Shown one piece after another: positions 15,366 to 21,966 of a stretch of 32,245 bases of DNA. Source of the DNA: a virus; the IMG/VR virus record IMGVR_UViG_3300030098_002804, positions 1-32,245 of that record; one strand, given 5' to 3'. Positions within the stretch are counted from its first letter, which is position 1; each line of letters starts with the position of its first letter. The position numbers and the translations under genes are program-made. The notes below the pieces were generated by a model. That model searched no databases. It worked only from the letters and a program-made list of their open reading frames with translations, and was not told where the DNA came from.

Positions 15366-15680
15366 ATGAATATACATACACTATATCAGATGTGCCAAGA
15401 GGTAGCACAAAGAGAAGATACAACAAAGGAACAGTTGTTCAATGGCGTTCAGGCGGTTTATATGGAATCCTGTAGGGTTCTGGGCAAGAAGCCAATGACT
15501 GCACGACAATGGGAGCGTAAGGTAAAGAAGTTTCAGGAGAAAGGCTTGCCCGTATATAAAACTTCTATTGATGATATGTATGCCATCACGACAACAGTAA
15601 GCACCTTTGATGATAGCACTAATGAAGATGTTATGAATGGCATTAAAAGAATGTACGAACTTACATTATCAAAATTATGA
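15366..15680 (+). CDS. Hypothetical protein after the exonuclease
   Basis: A helical protein of 104 residues starting two bases after the exonuclease gene. It has an N-terminal helix pair (YQMCQEVAQREDTTKEQLFN, MESCRVLGKKPMTARQWERK) and a Thr/Ser-rich centre. The MTARQWERKVKKFQEKGLP segment could be a DNA-binding helix pair, but I see no named domain. Its stop overlaps the next start (ATGA). Confidence 0.55.
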   Translation: MNIHTLYQMCQEVAQREDTTKEQLFNGVQAVYMESCRVLGKKPMTARQWERKVKKFQEKGLPVYKTSIDDMYAITTTVSTFDDSTNEDVMNGIKRMYELTLSKL

Positions 15681-15799
15681 AGAAGCATTTAATTGAAACA
15701 CTAGAAATATTATATCTTATGATAGGATTTATTATGATTATTACAGTAGCAGGAGTTATATCGTTAATTAAATTATTTAAAAATGGAACTAGAAATTAA
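15677..15799 (+). CDS. Small membrane peptide (40 residues)
   Basis: A tiny reading frame coupled by ATGA to the previous gene. It is almost all one hydrophobic helix (LYLMIGFIMIITVAGVISLI) with charged ends (MKKHLIET, KLFKNGTRN). It overlaps the next gene by 17 bases in another frame. The tight coupling on both sides makes chance less likely, though conservation would have to confirm it. Confidence 0.5.
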   Translation: MKKHLIETLEILYLMIGFIMIITVAGVISLIKLFKNGTRN

Positions 15800-15956
15800 A
15801 GAAATCAGAAAAAGAATCGAATATAAAGGATTTAAGAAGAAGTATCTGGCTGAGAGAATGGGCATCAGCAATGTAACATTAAGCTATTACCTTAATGAAA
15901 AGAGAAAGATGCCGATGATTATTAAAGCTAAATTAATAGGATTGCTTGGCTTATAG
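15783..15956 (+). CDS. Minimal Cro/C1-type HTH regulator
   Basis: A 57-residue protein made up of little more than a helix-turn-helix: IRKRIEYKGFKKKYLAERMG, ISNVTLSYYLNEKRKMP, then a closing helix. YLAERMGISNVTLSYYL fits the XRE/Cro pattern, with helix 2 at about 21-26 and the recognition helix at 29-36. It starts inside the membrane peptide gene, and its last codons form part of a terminator. It could repress early or late transcription. Nothing here pairs with it as a divergent CI/Cro switch, so a lysogeny switch is not supported. Confidence 0.75.
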   Translation: MELEIKEIRKRIEYKGFKKKYLAERMGISNVTLSYYLNEKRKMPMIIKAKLIGLLGL

Positions 15957-15973
15957 TCAGGCATCCTTTTTTT
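15939..15973 (+). terminator. Intrinsic terminator overlapping the HTH gene end
   Basis: GGAT and GCTTGGC (15939-15950, with a bulged T) pair with GTCAGGC and ATCC (15956-15966), leaving a TTATA loop and followed by seven T residues. The stop codon of the HTH gene lies in the loop region, so translating ribosomes may influence termination. Confidence 0.82.
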
Positions 15974-16024
15974 ATTTAAGATTAATTTTATATATTTAAA
16001 TTTTATTAACAAAACCATATTATT

Positions 16025-16276
16025 ATGTTTAACAAATACAAATTTTTAGAAAACTTACAGGAACAAATCAACAATCTTGATGAAGATGAAGATAAAGAAA
16101 TGTTCCTGCATGAAGAATTAGATAGAGAAGTTATCTATTTTCATCATTGTTGGGATATATGTAAAGCATTAAATGGCAATTATTTTGAGGATGATGTTTT
16201 TGGCTTACCTACAAATATATCTCAACACGCTTATAATTGTTTATATGAATATGTTTATGATAATTTAAAATTATGA
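16025..16276 (+). CDS. Hypothetical protein before the replication initiator
   Basis: An acidic protein of 83 residues with leader CCATATTATT before the ATG. It is helical (FLENLQEQINNLDEDEDKEM) with a YFHHCWDICKAL segment. No known motif is seen. It follows a terminator, so a promoter probably lies at 15974-16024. Its stop overlaps the start of the replication initiator by four bases, making it the first gene of the replication unit. Confidence 0.6.
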   Translation: MFNKYKFLENLQEQINNLDEDEDKEMFLHEELDREVIYFHHCWDICKALNGNYFEDDVFGLPTNISQHAYNCLYEYVYDNLKL

Positions 16277-16998
16277 AAAGTTTATATTTTCCTCACGACA
16301 GTAATGCTCATGAAGATATGAGAGTTATTGAATTAAGAATGGACTATGGATGGGAAGCTTACGGACTGTTTTGGGCATTGCTTGAAGTGATGCGCATAGC
16401 AGACGATTATAGCATCTCTGACAATATAAAACCATTGGCTTATAAGTTTCAAATAAAGCCTGACAAGTTACAGGCAATTATTGACCGATGCCTTGAATTA
16501 AAGCTTTTAAGTAAAGAGAATAATATGTTGTATTGCAATGAGTTAAATGATAGGATGATAGCAGTAGAAAGTAAGAGTGCAAATGCAAGAAAAGCAGCAG
16601 AGAAAAGGTGGAGCAATGCTAATGCAATGCAAACGCATAGCGAACGCAATGCAATAAAAGTAAATAAAAGTAAAAGTAAATTAAATAAAAGTATTAGTAA
16701 TAATACTAATACAGGCTCTCGCCTTTTTAAAAATGACCCTTTATATGATTTTATAAATTTTGAGAAATGTTTTTTAAATTCAAAATATGAAAATGCTGAC
16801 CTTGAATTTTATTATGAGTCAGTTAAAAATTGGGCTGACAGTAATGGCACAAAAAAGAAAGATTGGGGTGCTACTGCCAGAAATTTTATGTTAAGGGATT
16901 TAAAAGACAATAAATTAAAACTGAAAAATGGAGTCAAACAAATTACAGACGAAGAACGAGAACTCGCACAATGGGTTCAAGATAACCTCAGCGATTAA
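16273..16998 (+). CDS. Replication initiator/organizer with DUF4373-like domain
   Basis: A 241-residue protein. Residues 1-100 (YFPHDSNAHEDMRVIELRMD, YGWEAYGLFWALLEVMR) match the winged-helix DUF4373/Lin1244 N-terminal domain of phage replication proteins related to DnaD. A low-complexity Asn, Lys and Ser linker (about 110-150) joins a C-terminal helical domain ending in TDEERELAQWVQDNLSD. Such proteins open the phage origin and help load the host helicase. The linker-coding DNA holds iteron-like repeats and a perfect inverted repeat, as in phages whose origin lies inside the initiator gene. It overlaps the next gene by 71 bases. Confidence 0.78.
   Translation: MKSLYFPHDSNAHEDMRVIELRMDYGWEAYGLFWALLEVMRIADDYSISDNIKPLAYKFQIKPDKLQAIIDRCLELKLLSKENNMLYCNELNDRMIAVESKSANARKAAEKRWSNANAMQTHSERNAIKVNKSKSKLNKSISNNTNTGSRLFKNDPLYDFINFEKCFLNSKYENADLEFYYESVKNWADSNGTKKKDWGATARNFMLRDLKDNKLKLKNGVKQITDEERELAQWVQDNLSD
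16614..16712. other. Candidate replication origin inside the initiator gene
   Basis: Three elements occur in order. AATGC occurs four times (16615, 16621, 16626, 16648), interspersed with two ACGC units. A+T-rich DNA follows with four TAAAAGTA copies (16655, 16665, 16671, 16686). A perfect inverted repeat closes it, with arms GTATTAGTA (16691-16699) and TACTAATAC (16704-16712) around ATAA. Iterons plus an A+T-rich stretch within the initiator gene recall the lambda O-gene origin. The caveat is that Lys/Asn/Ser linkers of this family tend to be repetitive. Confidence 0.5.
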
Positions 16999-17632
16999 GT
17001 ATATTGCTAAATTAAACGGCATTAAAGACTTAAAAACTGAAGATTTGAAATTTAGCGCACAATGGCTTAAAAATAATTTGTGGGGGCTAAGTATCGATGA
17101 GGTGCTAAAAGCCTCTGAGATGGCTTTAAAAGGGCATTTAACGCTAAAGAACGAACTGTTTGGAACTGTATCTCCCAAATATTTAGCTGAATTGATACAA
17201 AAATACAAGTTTTATAAAGCTGAAAAAGAAAAGTACAACAGACCTGCTCTGCCTGAAAAGACAATTTCAGAAGAAGAAAAGAAGTTTATTATCAGAAACA
17301 ACCTTATAAACACTTTTGAAAAATACAGAGAGGAAAAGGTAATGCCATTAGGGGCTTATGATGTACTGTTTAAGTTTGCATGGGGCAAGATAACAAGGTA
17401 TCCTGAAGAAGTTATAAACACCATTAAAAACGAAGTATCAAAATATTTTAGTGAGGGTTATGAACTAGAGAAAAGCCAAGTTAAAAACGTACTAGAATTA
17501 AGACAGATAATGGAAAAGTACAAAGATATTAACACTAAGCACTCATTTAAAAGTGAATGTAAAAAATTATATTTGAAAAGATATTTCGATGACCTGATTG
17601 AAATGAATGAACATATTAAAAACCATATTTAA
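16928..17632 (+). CDS. Replication-associated protein, possible helicase loader partner
   Basis: A helical protein of 234 residues that overlaps the initiator gene by 71 bases in another frame. After about 18 unstructured residues come AIKYIAKLNGIKDLKTED, SAQWLKNNLWGLSIDEVLKA and FGTVSPKYLAELIQKYKFYK, then a second helical half. I see no Walker motif, so it is not a helicase or an ATPase loader of the DnaC type. Pairing with the DUF4373 gene suggests a role in helicase recruitment or initiation. I do not recognise a named family. Confidence 0.6.
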   Translation: MESNKLQTKNENSHNGFKITSAIKYIAKLNGIKDLKTEDLKFSAQWLKNNLWGLSIDEVLKASEMALKGHLTLKNELFGTVSPKYLAELIQKYKFYKAEKEKYNRPALPEKTISEEEKKFIIRNNLINTFEKYREEKVMPLGAYDVLFKFAWGKITRYPEEVINTIKNEVSKYFSEGYELEKSQVKNVLELRQIMEKYKDINTKHSFKSECKKLYLKRYFDDLIEMNEHIKNHI

Positions 17633-17643
17633 ATTATATTATT

Positions 17644-17931
17644 ATGAAAACACAAGACCAAGTTTATAAAGTGCTAAAATATAGAGCAGAGGCACGAGAT
17701 AATGATAACTACCTTTGTTGGTTGGTATGGCACAACTTTTATAAAGACTCAATGGCTGATATAATGACATTTAGAGAGGACTTTATTAATAATAAAATAC
17801 CAAGTGCAGACTCAATAACAAGATACAGAAGAAAGATTCAAGAACAACACATAGAGTTGAGAGGTACAAAATATAGCGAAAGACAAAACAAGACAAAGAA
17901 AGTTAAAATAGAATTAGGATATGAGAATTAA
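17644..17931 (+). CDS. Conserved phage protein, SITRYRRKIQE type
   Basis: A 95-residue protein with leader TTATATTATT before the ATG. The key segments are YRAEARDNDNYLCWLVWHNF and a C-terminal PSADSITRYRRKIQEQHIEL followed by RGTKYSERQNKTKKVK. The arginine-rich helix after a PSxxSI turn recurs in small phage early proteins of unknown function and would suit DNA or RNA binding. It overlaps the next gene by 11 bases. Confidence 0.6.
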   Translation: MKTQDQVYKVLKYRAEARDNDNYLCWLVWHNFYKDSMADIMTFREDFINNKIPSADSITRYRRKIQEQHIELRGTKYSERQNKTKKVKIELGYEN

Positions 17932-18499
17932 AATAACAGAAGAAATGAAAAAACAGGCATTAATTGAAGCTAATAAAAGAGATGCCTATATAAAACATCA
18001 TTTTGAAGTTGGTCATATGACAAAAGAAGAAAGAGATAAAGTTGGCTTTATAGGTGAGTTTGCTGCCTGTAGTTTATTTGGTATAGATTGGAAAGAAAAC
18101 ATAAGAGATAATTATTATACTATTGATAACTGTGATTTAATAATAAATGGCAATAAGACTGATGTAAAAACTGAAACAGTACCATTAAAATATGCAAAGA
18201 AGATTATTAATGGAACAATAAAAGATGATGAAGTATATGGCAGGCGGTTAATACATGAAAACCAATATAAATTATTAAAGAAATATGATTTGATATTATT
18301 TGGTTTATTTATACGAGATGAATTAGATTATTTTTATTTTATTGGATATATGGAAACGGATGAAATATTAGGTAATTACAGACCAACAATAAAAAGACCT
18401 GATGGCGGTCAATATCCTTTTTCAGCTTGCCCTATACCAACATCAGAATTAAAACCAATTAAATTTTTATTAAAAAACCAATTAAAACTAGAATTATGA
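17921..18499 (+). CDS. Putative PD-(D/E)XK nuclease-like protein
   Basis: A protein of 192 residues. The N-terminal half reads KVGFIGEFAACSLFG (E46), NCDLIINGNKTDVKTE with D72, D81-x-K83 and E85, matching the E...D...DxK layout of PD-(D/E)XK nucleases. The second half (DLILFGLFIRDELDYFYFIGYM, PDGGQYPFSACPIP) resembles the strand region of restriction-like folds. It could be a structure-specific nuclease or an endonuclease acting on host DNA. The neighbours are replication genes. The fold call is good; the substrate is unknown. Confidence 0.62.
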   Translation: MRIKITEEMKKQALIEANKRDAYIKHHFEVGHMTKEERDKVGFIGEFAACSLFGIDWKENIRDNYYTIDNCDLIINGNKTDVKTETVPLKYAKKIINGTIKDDEVYGRRLIHENQYKLLKKYDLILFGLFIRDELDYFYFIGYMETDEILGNYRPTIKRPDGGQYPFSACPIPTSELKPIKFLLKNQLKLEL

Positions 18500-18675
18500 A
18501 AGACAGAGATTTATTTGCAGGACTTGCCATGCAAGAACTATTAAGATGGAACATTGAAAACAACATTGACATAAATTTTGTAGCTTTGAGTGAAAAAGCC
18601 TATTTAATAGCCGATGAGATGGTAAAGGTGGGTGATAAAGTTAAGCTTCCTGAAGACATAGAAAATATAGCATAA
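18496..18675 (+). CDS. Small conserved-type phage protein (59 residues)
   Basis: It overlaps the nuclease gene by four bases (ATGA). The beginning MKDRDLFAGLAMQELLR, a middle NFVALSEKAYLIADEMVK and an acidic end are a pattern I know from many small phage proteins (RDLFAGMAMQ...A.A...AD.M), which have no established function. It is helical and soluble. It ends in the same codons (KNIA/ENIA, DNA AAAATATAGCATAA) as the following gene. Confidence 0.65.
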   Translation: MKDRDLFAGLAMQELLRWNIENNIDINFVALSEKAYLIADEMVKVGDKVKLPEDIENIA

Positions 18676-18690
18676 CTTAAATATAGATAA

Positions 18691-18873
18691 ATGAAATATA
18701 TTGAATTAACAGAAGAAAATAAAGAAAAAGCATTAAAAAATTATGCTTTAACAATGGATATTGAGTTAAATGATTTTAATATAAAAAAAATTAAACATTG
18801 GTATATAAAAACTGAATATAATAATTTAGATAAAAATGGTAAATTAATATACTCATCAAAAAATATAGCATAA
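18691..18873 (+). CDS. Small early protein (60 residues)
   Basis: A protein rich in Lys, Asn, Tyr and Ile, beginning MKYIELTEENKEKALKNYAL and ending SSKNIA. It starts 15 bases after the previous stop. Its last 14 bases repeat the end of that gene, which suggests a small duplication or shared RNA element. The stop overlaps the next start as TAATG. It is noticeably more A+T-rich than its neighbours. No function is recognised. Confidence 0.5.
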   Translation: MKYIELTEENKEKALKNYALTMDIELNDFNIKKIKHWYIKTEYNNLDKNGKLIYSSKNIA

Positions 18874-19124
18874 TGGCAACAAGAGTATTATACAACTTAA
18901 AAAGGCGAGAAAGCCTGATTTCTGATGGTTATTTTGAGATTAAAAAACGGGCATCGACAATAAAAGACATTGAGTTGGCACGTTTATATAATGACAATAC
19001 AATGACTAAAGAGAAATTTTTTAATAGTGTTAAATCTCATAATAATGATTTTGATGAACAGAAAGACATTATTTACTTTTACACTACAGAATTTAAGCCT
19101 GCAATGATAGACCATGATTTTTAA
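18873..19124 (+). CDS. Hypothetical protein before SSB
   Basis: A soluble protein of 83 residues overlapping the previous stop by one base. The N-terminus is basic (ATRVLYNLKRRESLISDGYF) and the end acidic (DEQKDIIYFYTTEFKPAMID). No motif is known to me. A 55-base gap separates it from SSB. Confidence 0.55.
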   Translation: MATRVLYNLKRRESLISDGYFEIKKRASTIKDIELARLYNDNTMTKEKFFNSVKSHNNDFDEQKDIIYFYTTEFKPAMIDHDF

Positions 19125-19179
19125 AACCATAATATCAGATGGGGGTGATGAACAAGAATCAATAATTAAATACAACTAT

Positions 19180-19518
19180 ATGAATAAAGTAATTTTATGT
19201 GGTAATCTGGGCGCAGATGTCGAGGTTATCGGAAATGCATTAAAGCTATCAGTAGCTACAACATCAAACGTAAAAAAAGGTGATATGTGGGAGCAGAAAA
19301 CTGAATGGCATAATGTAATTATAACTAAAAGAAGTGATTGGTTAGAAGAAAACCTTACTAAAGGAACAAAGGTTTTAATAGATGGTAAGATAACATATTC
19401 AAATAAAGATGGTAAATACTACACCAACATTATCGGCAATGTAACAGTCTTAAGCACAGAGCCAAAGAAAGAGAAAGAAACACAGGCAGACTTTGCTGAA
19501 GATGGCTTACCGTTCTAA
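19180..19518 (+). CDS. ssb: Single-stranded DNA-binding protein
   Basis: From the ATG at 19180 this is a 112-residue OB-fold protein. It opens MNKVILCGNLGADVEV as SSBs do, has the strand set ALKLSVATTS, TEWHNVIITK and KGTKVLIDGKITYS, and a short acidic tail ending EDGLPF, which in bacterial SSBs recruits partner proteins. A longer form from 19114 is possible but adds residues that do not belong to the fold. It protects single strands during phage replication and recombination. Its end overlaps the VRR-NUC nuclease gene by 17 bases. Confidence 0.93.
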   Translation: MNKVILCGNLGADVEVIGNALKLSVATTSNVKKGDMWEQKTEWHNVIITKRSDWLEENLTKGTKVLIDGKITYSNKDGKYYTNIIGNVTVLSTEPKKEKETQADFAEDGLPF

Positions 19519-19879
19519 AGAATACGATTTACAATTAGCAGTTTGTAAATACCTGAAGTATCAATACCCCCATGTCTTATTTCGGTCAGACTTGGGTGGT
19601 ATTAAACTAAGTAAGGGAATGGCTATTAAGTATTCAAGACTACAACATAGTAGTGGATTCCCTGACCTTATTATTTACTACAAATCAAAGGGCAAATGTG
19701 GTCTTGCCATAGAACTAAAAACTAAGCCCGTTTATAAAATTAATGGCGAACTTTACAAAGACTCACACCTTGAGAAACAGTTAAGGATTTTAGAATATCT
19801 CAGAAAGCAAAACTTTGAAGCTGATTTTTGCGTAGGAATAGACCAAGCAATAAGAAAAATAGATAATTACCTATGTTAA
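19502..19879 (+). CDS. VRR-NUC domain nuclease
   Basis: A stand-alone nuclease of 125 residues using the ATG at 19502. E7 and Q11 lie at the N-terminus, followed by LFRSDLGGIKLSKG, then GFPDL with D55, and E71-L-K73 in CGLAIELKTK, the VRR-NUC version of the PD-(D/E)XK site. The end HLEKQLRILEYLRKQNFEAD is the usual helix after the active site. Stand-alone VRR-NUC proteins of phages are predicted Holliday-junction or structure-specific nucleases. It overlaps SSB upstream and the next gene downstream. Confidence 0.87.
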   Translation: MAYRSKEYDLQLAVCKYLKYQYPHVLFRSDLGGIKLSKGMAIKYSRLQHSSGFPDLIIYYKSKGKCGLAIELKTKPVYKINGELYKDSHLEKQLRILEYLRKQNFEADFCVGIDQAIRKIDNYLC

Positions 19880-20214
19880 ATCATAAGACCCTCTCGCAGA
19901 TGTACACTAAAGCCTATCAGGTGTTTTTACAATGGCTTCACGACAAAAAGAAACATGACTATGATTTTGATGTCGATTATATTAATAACTTAAACGGCTC
20001 ATACCTTAAATACCATATGAGAGATTTATATGACTTCTTTGATGAGCATGATATTCATATTGAAGTTTATAAGGAACACGTACTGGGAGAAAAACATTCT
20101 ATAAGATGGTGCTTCGACTGTGGAATAATAATGAGTAAAGGTTATGATAACAGGTTGTTTGCTGAGTGGGCAGCTTTTAAAACAGGATTTAAAGAATTAG
20201 AGAAGAAATTATGA
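19873..20214 (+). CDS. Hypothetical phage protein
   Basis: A protein of 113 residues overlapping both neighbours by a few bases. It is rich in aromatic and charged residues (YQVFLQWLHDKKKHDYDFDV, RDLYDFFDEHDIHIEVYKE, RWCFDCGIIMSKGYDN). A C-x2-C pair is present but no second pair. I do not recognise a family. Its place between VRR-NUC and the DnaA-like gene suggests a replication accessory. Confidence 0.55.
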   Translation: MLNHKTLSQMYTKAYQVFLQWLHDKKKHDYDFDVDYINNLNGSYLKYHMRDLYDFFDEHDIHIEVYKEHVLGEKHSIRWCFDCGIIMSKGYDNRLFAEWAAFKTGFKELEKKL

Positions 20215-20555
20215 TGTCACCATATGTATTTGTCGGTCTTGTCAGTAAAGACAATAAGGTATATAATGAAAAGAAGCTGATGAATAGCCTATTGATGTTA
20301 ACCTCAAGAATATTTGAAATAAGTGAAGATAAAATCCAATCAAAACGGAGAGTAAGGATATATGTTCAGGCTAGAACTGTGATAGCATCAATATTAAGAT
20401 ATAAATACAACATGAGCCTTTGTAATATCGGCAGAGCAATGAACAAAGACCATTCAACAGTTATCAATATGCTTAAAAACCATAAGACAGATATAACCTA
20501 TGATTTAGATTACAGAAAGAAATATGAACAAATTAAAAACCTGCATACATGCTAG
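20211..20555 (+). CDS. Stand-alone DnaA domain IV-like DNA-binding protein
   Basis: A protein of 114 residues. Its C-terminal half carries the DnaA helix-turn-helix pattern: KIQSKRRVRIYVQARTVIAS, then SLCNIGRAMNKDHSTVINML. IGR...DHSTV is the DnaA signature that contacts DnaA boxes (IG..GRDHTTV in hosts). There is no AAA+ ATPase domain, so it cannot act as a full initiator. It might bind host DnaA boxes to divert or block host initiation, or bind a phage origin. Two adjacent ATGs (20211, 20214) are possible starts. Confidence 0.75.
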   Translation: MMSPYVFVGLVSKDNKVYNEKKLMNSLLMLTSRIFEISEDKIQSKRRVRIYVQARTVIASILRYKYNMSLCNIGRAMNKDHSTVINMLKNHKTDITYDLDYRKKYEQIKNLHTC

Positions 20556-20728
20556 AATTTAAAACATTTTACTACCCCTTTTCATTTGATGAGCCTGAAG
20601 CTATTAAAACAAGAATAGAAGTCTTTAAAGATGGTGAATGTATCGAAACAGAAGATTTTACGTATATAGTAGAGGAAGATGAACTCGAGGGGTTCAAACA
20701 ATTTAAAAGAGAATATCATGAAGATTGA
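20549..20728 (+). CDS. Small acidic protein (59 residues)
   Basis: It overlaps the DnaA-like gene by seven bases and the ParB-like gene by 11, in a different frame from each. The sequence is strongly acidic at the end (ETEDFTYIVEEDELEGF). It is soluble and of unknown function. A charge-mimic or inhibitor role is only speculation. Confidence 0.5.
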   Translation: MLEFKTFYYPFSFDEPEAIKTRIEVFKDGECIETEDFTYIVEEDELEGFKQFKREYHED

Positions 20729-21323
20729 AAAAATAAATATTAATAAATTAAAACTTAATCCTGATAATCCAAGATTAATAAAAGACTATAAATTTGAAAG
20801 GCTAACAAAGTCAATAAAAGAATTTCCTGAAATGTTAAAAATAAGACCTATTGTAGTAAATAATGACATGACAGTATTAGGTGGCAATATGAGATTGAAT
20901 GCTTGTAAAGAAGCAGGCTTAAAAGATGTATATATTATTAAAGCATCAGAACTAACAGAGGAACAACAAAAAGAATTTATTATAAAAGATAATGTTAGCT
21001 TCGGTGAATGGGATTGGGATATGATAGCAAATGAATGGAGTACAGTAAACCTTGATGATTGGGGAGTTGATGTATGGCAGAATACAGATGATATGATAAA
21101 TATGATTAATGATAGTGATGAAAATAGCGAGTGGGTCGGTATGCCAGAATTTGAAGCAAAAGAAGAATCTTTAAAAATTGTTATAAGCTTTGAAAAAGAA
21201 GAAGACAGAGAAATATATGCAAAAGAACATAAAATGCAGTTTATAAAAAAACAACATAATGCATGGATGACAAGATATCCATTTATTGACCGAGAAGATT
21301 TAATTTCACTAAAATATGAATAA
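20718..21323 (+). CDS. ParB-like domain protein
   Basis: A 201-residue protein from the ATG at 20718. It starts with the ParB N-terminal fold: ININKLKLNPDNPRLI, SIKEFPEMLKIRPIVV, TVLGGNMRLNACKEAG. GGNMRLNA stands where ParB has its GxxR loop, now known to bind a nucleotide in several families. The part FIIKDNVSFGEWDWDMIANE and the later WVGMPEF are typical of phage ParB-like proteins placed next to or fused with DNA methylases. Here the neighbours are an FkbM methyltransferase and a glycosyltransferase. It may guide these to DNA; the role is unproven. Confidence 0.75.
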   Translation: MKIEKININKLKLNPDNPRLIKDYKFERLTKSIKEFPEMLKIRPIVVNNDMTVLGGNMRLNACKEAGLKDVYIIKASELTEEQQKEFIIKDNVSFGEWDWDMIANEWSTVNLDDWGVDVWQNTDDMINMINDSDENSEWVGMPEFEAKEESLKIVISFEKEEDREIYAKEHKMQFIKKQHNAWMTRYPFIDREDLISLKYE

Positions 21324-21324
21324 T

Positions 21325-21966
21325 ATGAAAAAAATAGTTTATTGCAATAATTCAGTTACAGGAGGGCATTATGCACTTCAAAACTTAAAATCTAAAGTAC
21401 CTTTTTGCAATCCAATGAGAGAATGTAAAAGTATAAAACTTTATAAAGAAGATATCGTTGCTGATATAGGTGCTTATGTAGGAGAATACTCAATTTATGC
21501 TTCTAATCAAGGTGTAAAAAAGGTATTGTCATATGAAGCAACACCAGAAACTTTTAATGTCTTAAAAATGAACAAAACCGACAATATGAATATTTATAAT
21601 AAAGCAGTTGTAGGTGATAACAGTAAAGAAATAGAATTATATTTATCTAAAGGCATTGGTGCAACAAATAGTATAGCAAAAAAAGGAATGAAAGCAGGGT
21701 ATATTAAAGTGCCTGCAATAAAATATGAAGAAGCTTTACAAGATGCAACAGTTGTTAAAATAGATGTTGAGGGGGCTGAGTATGGGTATAATATTATACA
21801 ACCACAATTAAGAGCCATCATTTTAGAGTTTCATCCATTAACTAAAAAAGATTGGATGCAAATGGCATATAATATAATGAATAAAATAAAAAGTCATGGT
21901 TTTAAACCAATTATAGAGCCAACTTTTAAAAGTGGATGGGATTTAAACAGTTCATGGGTACGATAA
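21325..21966 (+). CDS. FkbM-family methyltransferase
   Basis: A SAM-dependent methyltransferase of 213 residues (216 if the ATG at 21316 is used). Motif I reads VADIGAYVGEYS, the post-II acidic part VLSYEATPETFNVL, and VVKIDVEGAEYG is the FkbM signature. Known FkbM enzymes usually methylate a hydroxyl group, often on a sugar of a natural product or glycan. No target-recognition domain of a DNA methylase is visible. It sits between a ParB-like gene and a glycosyltransferase gene and overlaps the latter by 13 bases, so the most economical reading is that it methylates the sugar that enzyme transfers. Confidence 0.85.
   Translation: MKKIVYCNNSVTGGHYALQNLKSKVPFCNPMRECKSIKLYKEDIVADIGAYVGEYSIYASNQGVKKVLSYEATPETFNVLKMNKTDNMNIYNKAVVGDNSKEIELYLSKGIGATNSIAKKGMKAGYIKVPAIKYEEALQDATVVKIDVEGAEYGYNIIQPQLRAIILEFHPLTKKDWMQMAYNIMNKIKSHGFKPIIEPTFKSGWDLNSSWVR

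Noticed and set aside
15783-15956. A lysogeny switch based on the HTH gene
   Set aside because: The HTH protein is real, but there is no divergent partner, no integrase and no antirepressor, and all genes point the same way.
16713-16728. AGGC-TCTC-GCCT followed by T residues as a terminator
   Set aside because: The stem is only four bases and lies in the middle of the initiator gene; it is too weak to call.
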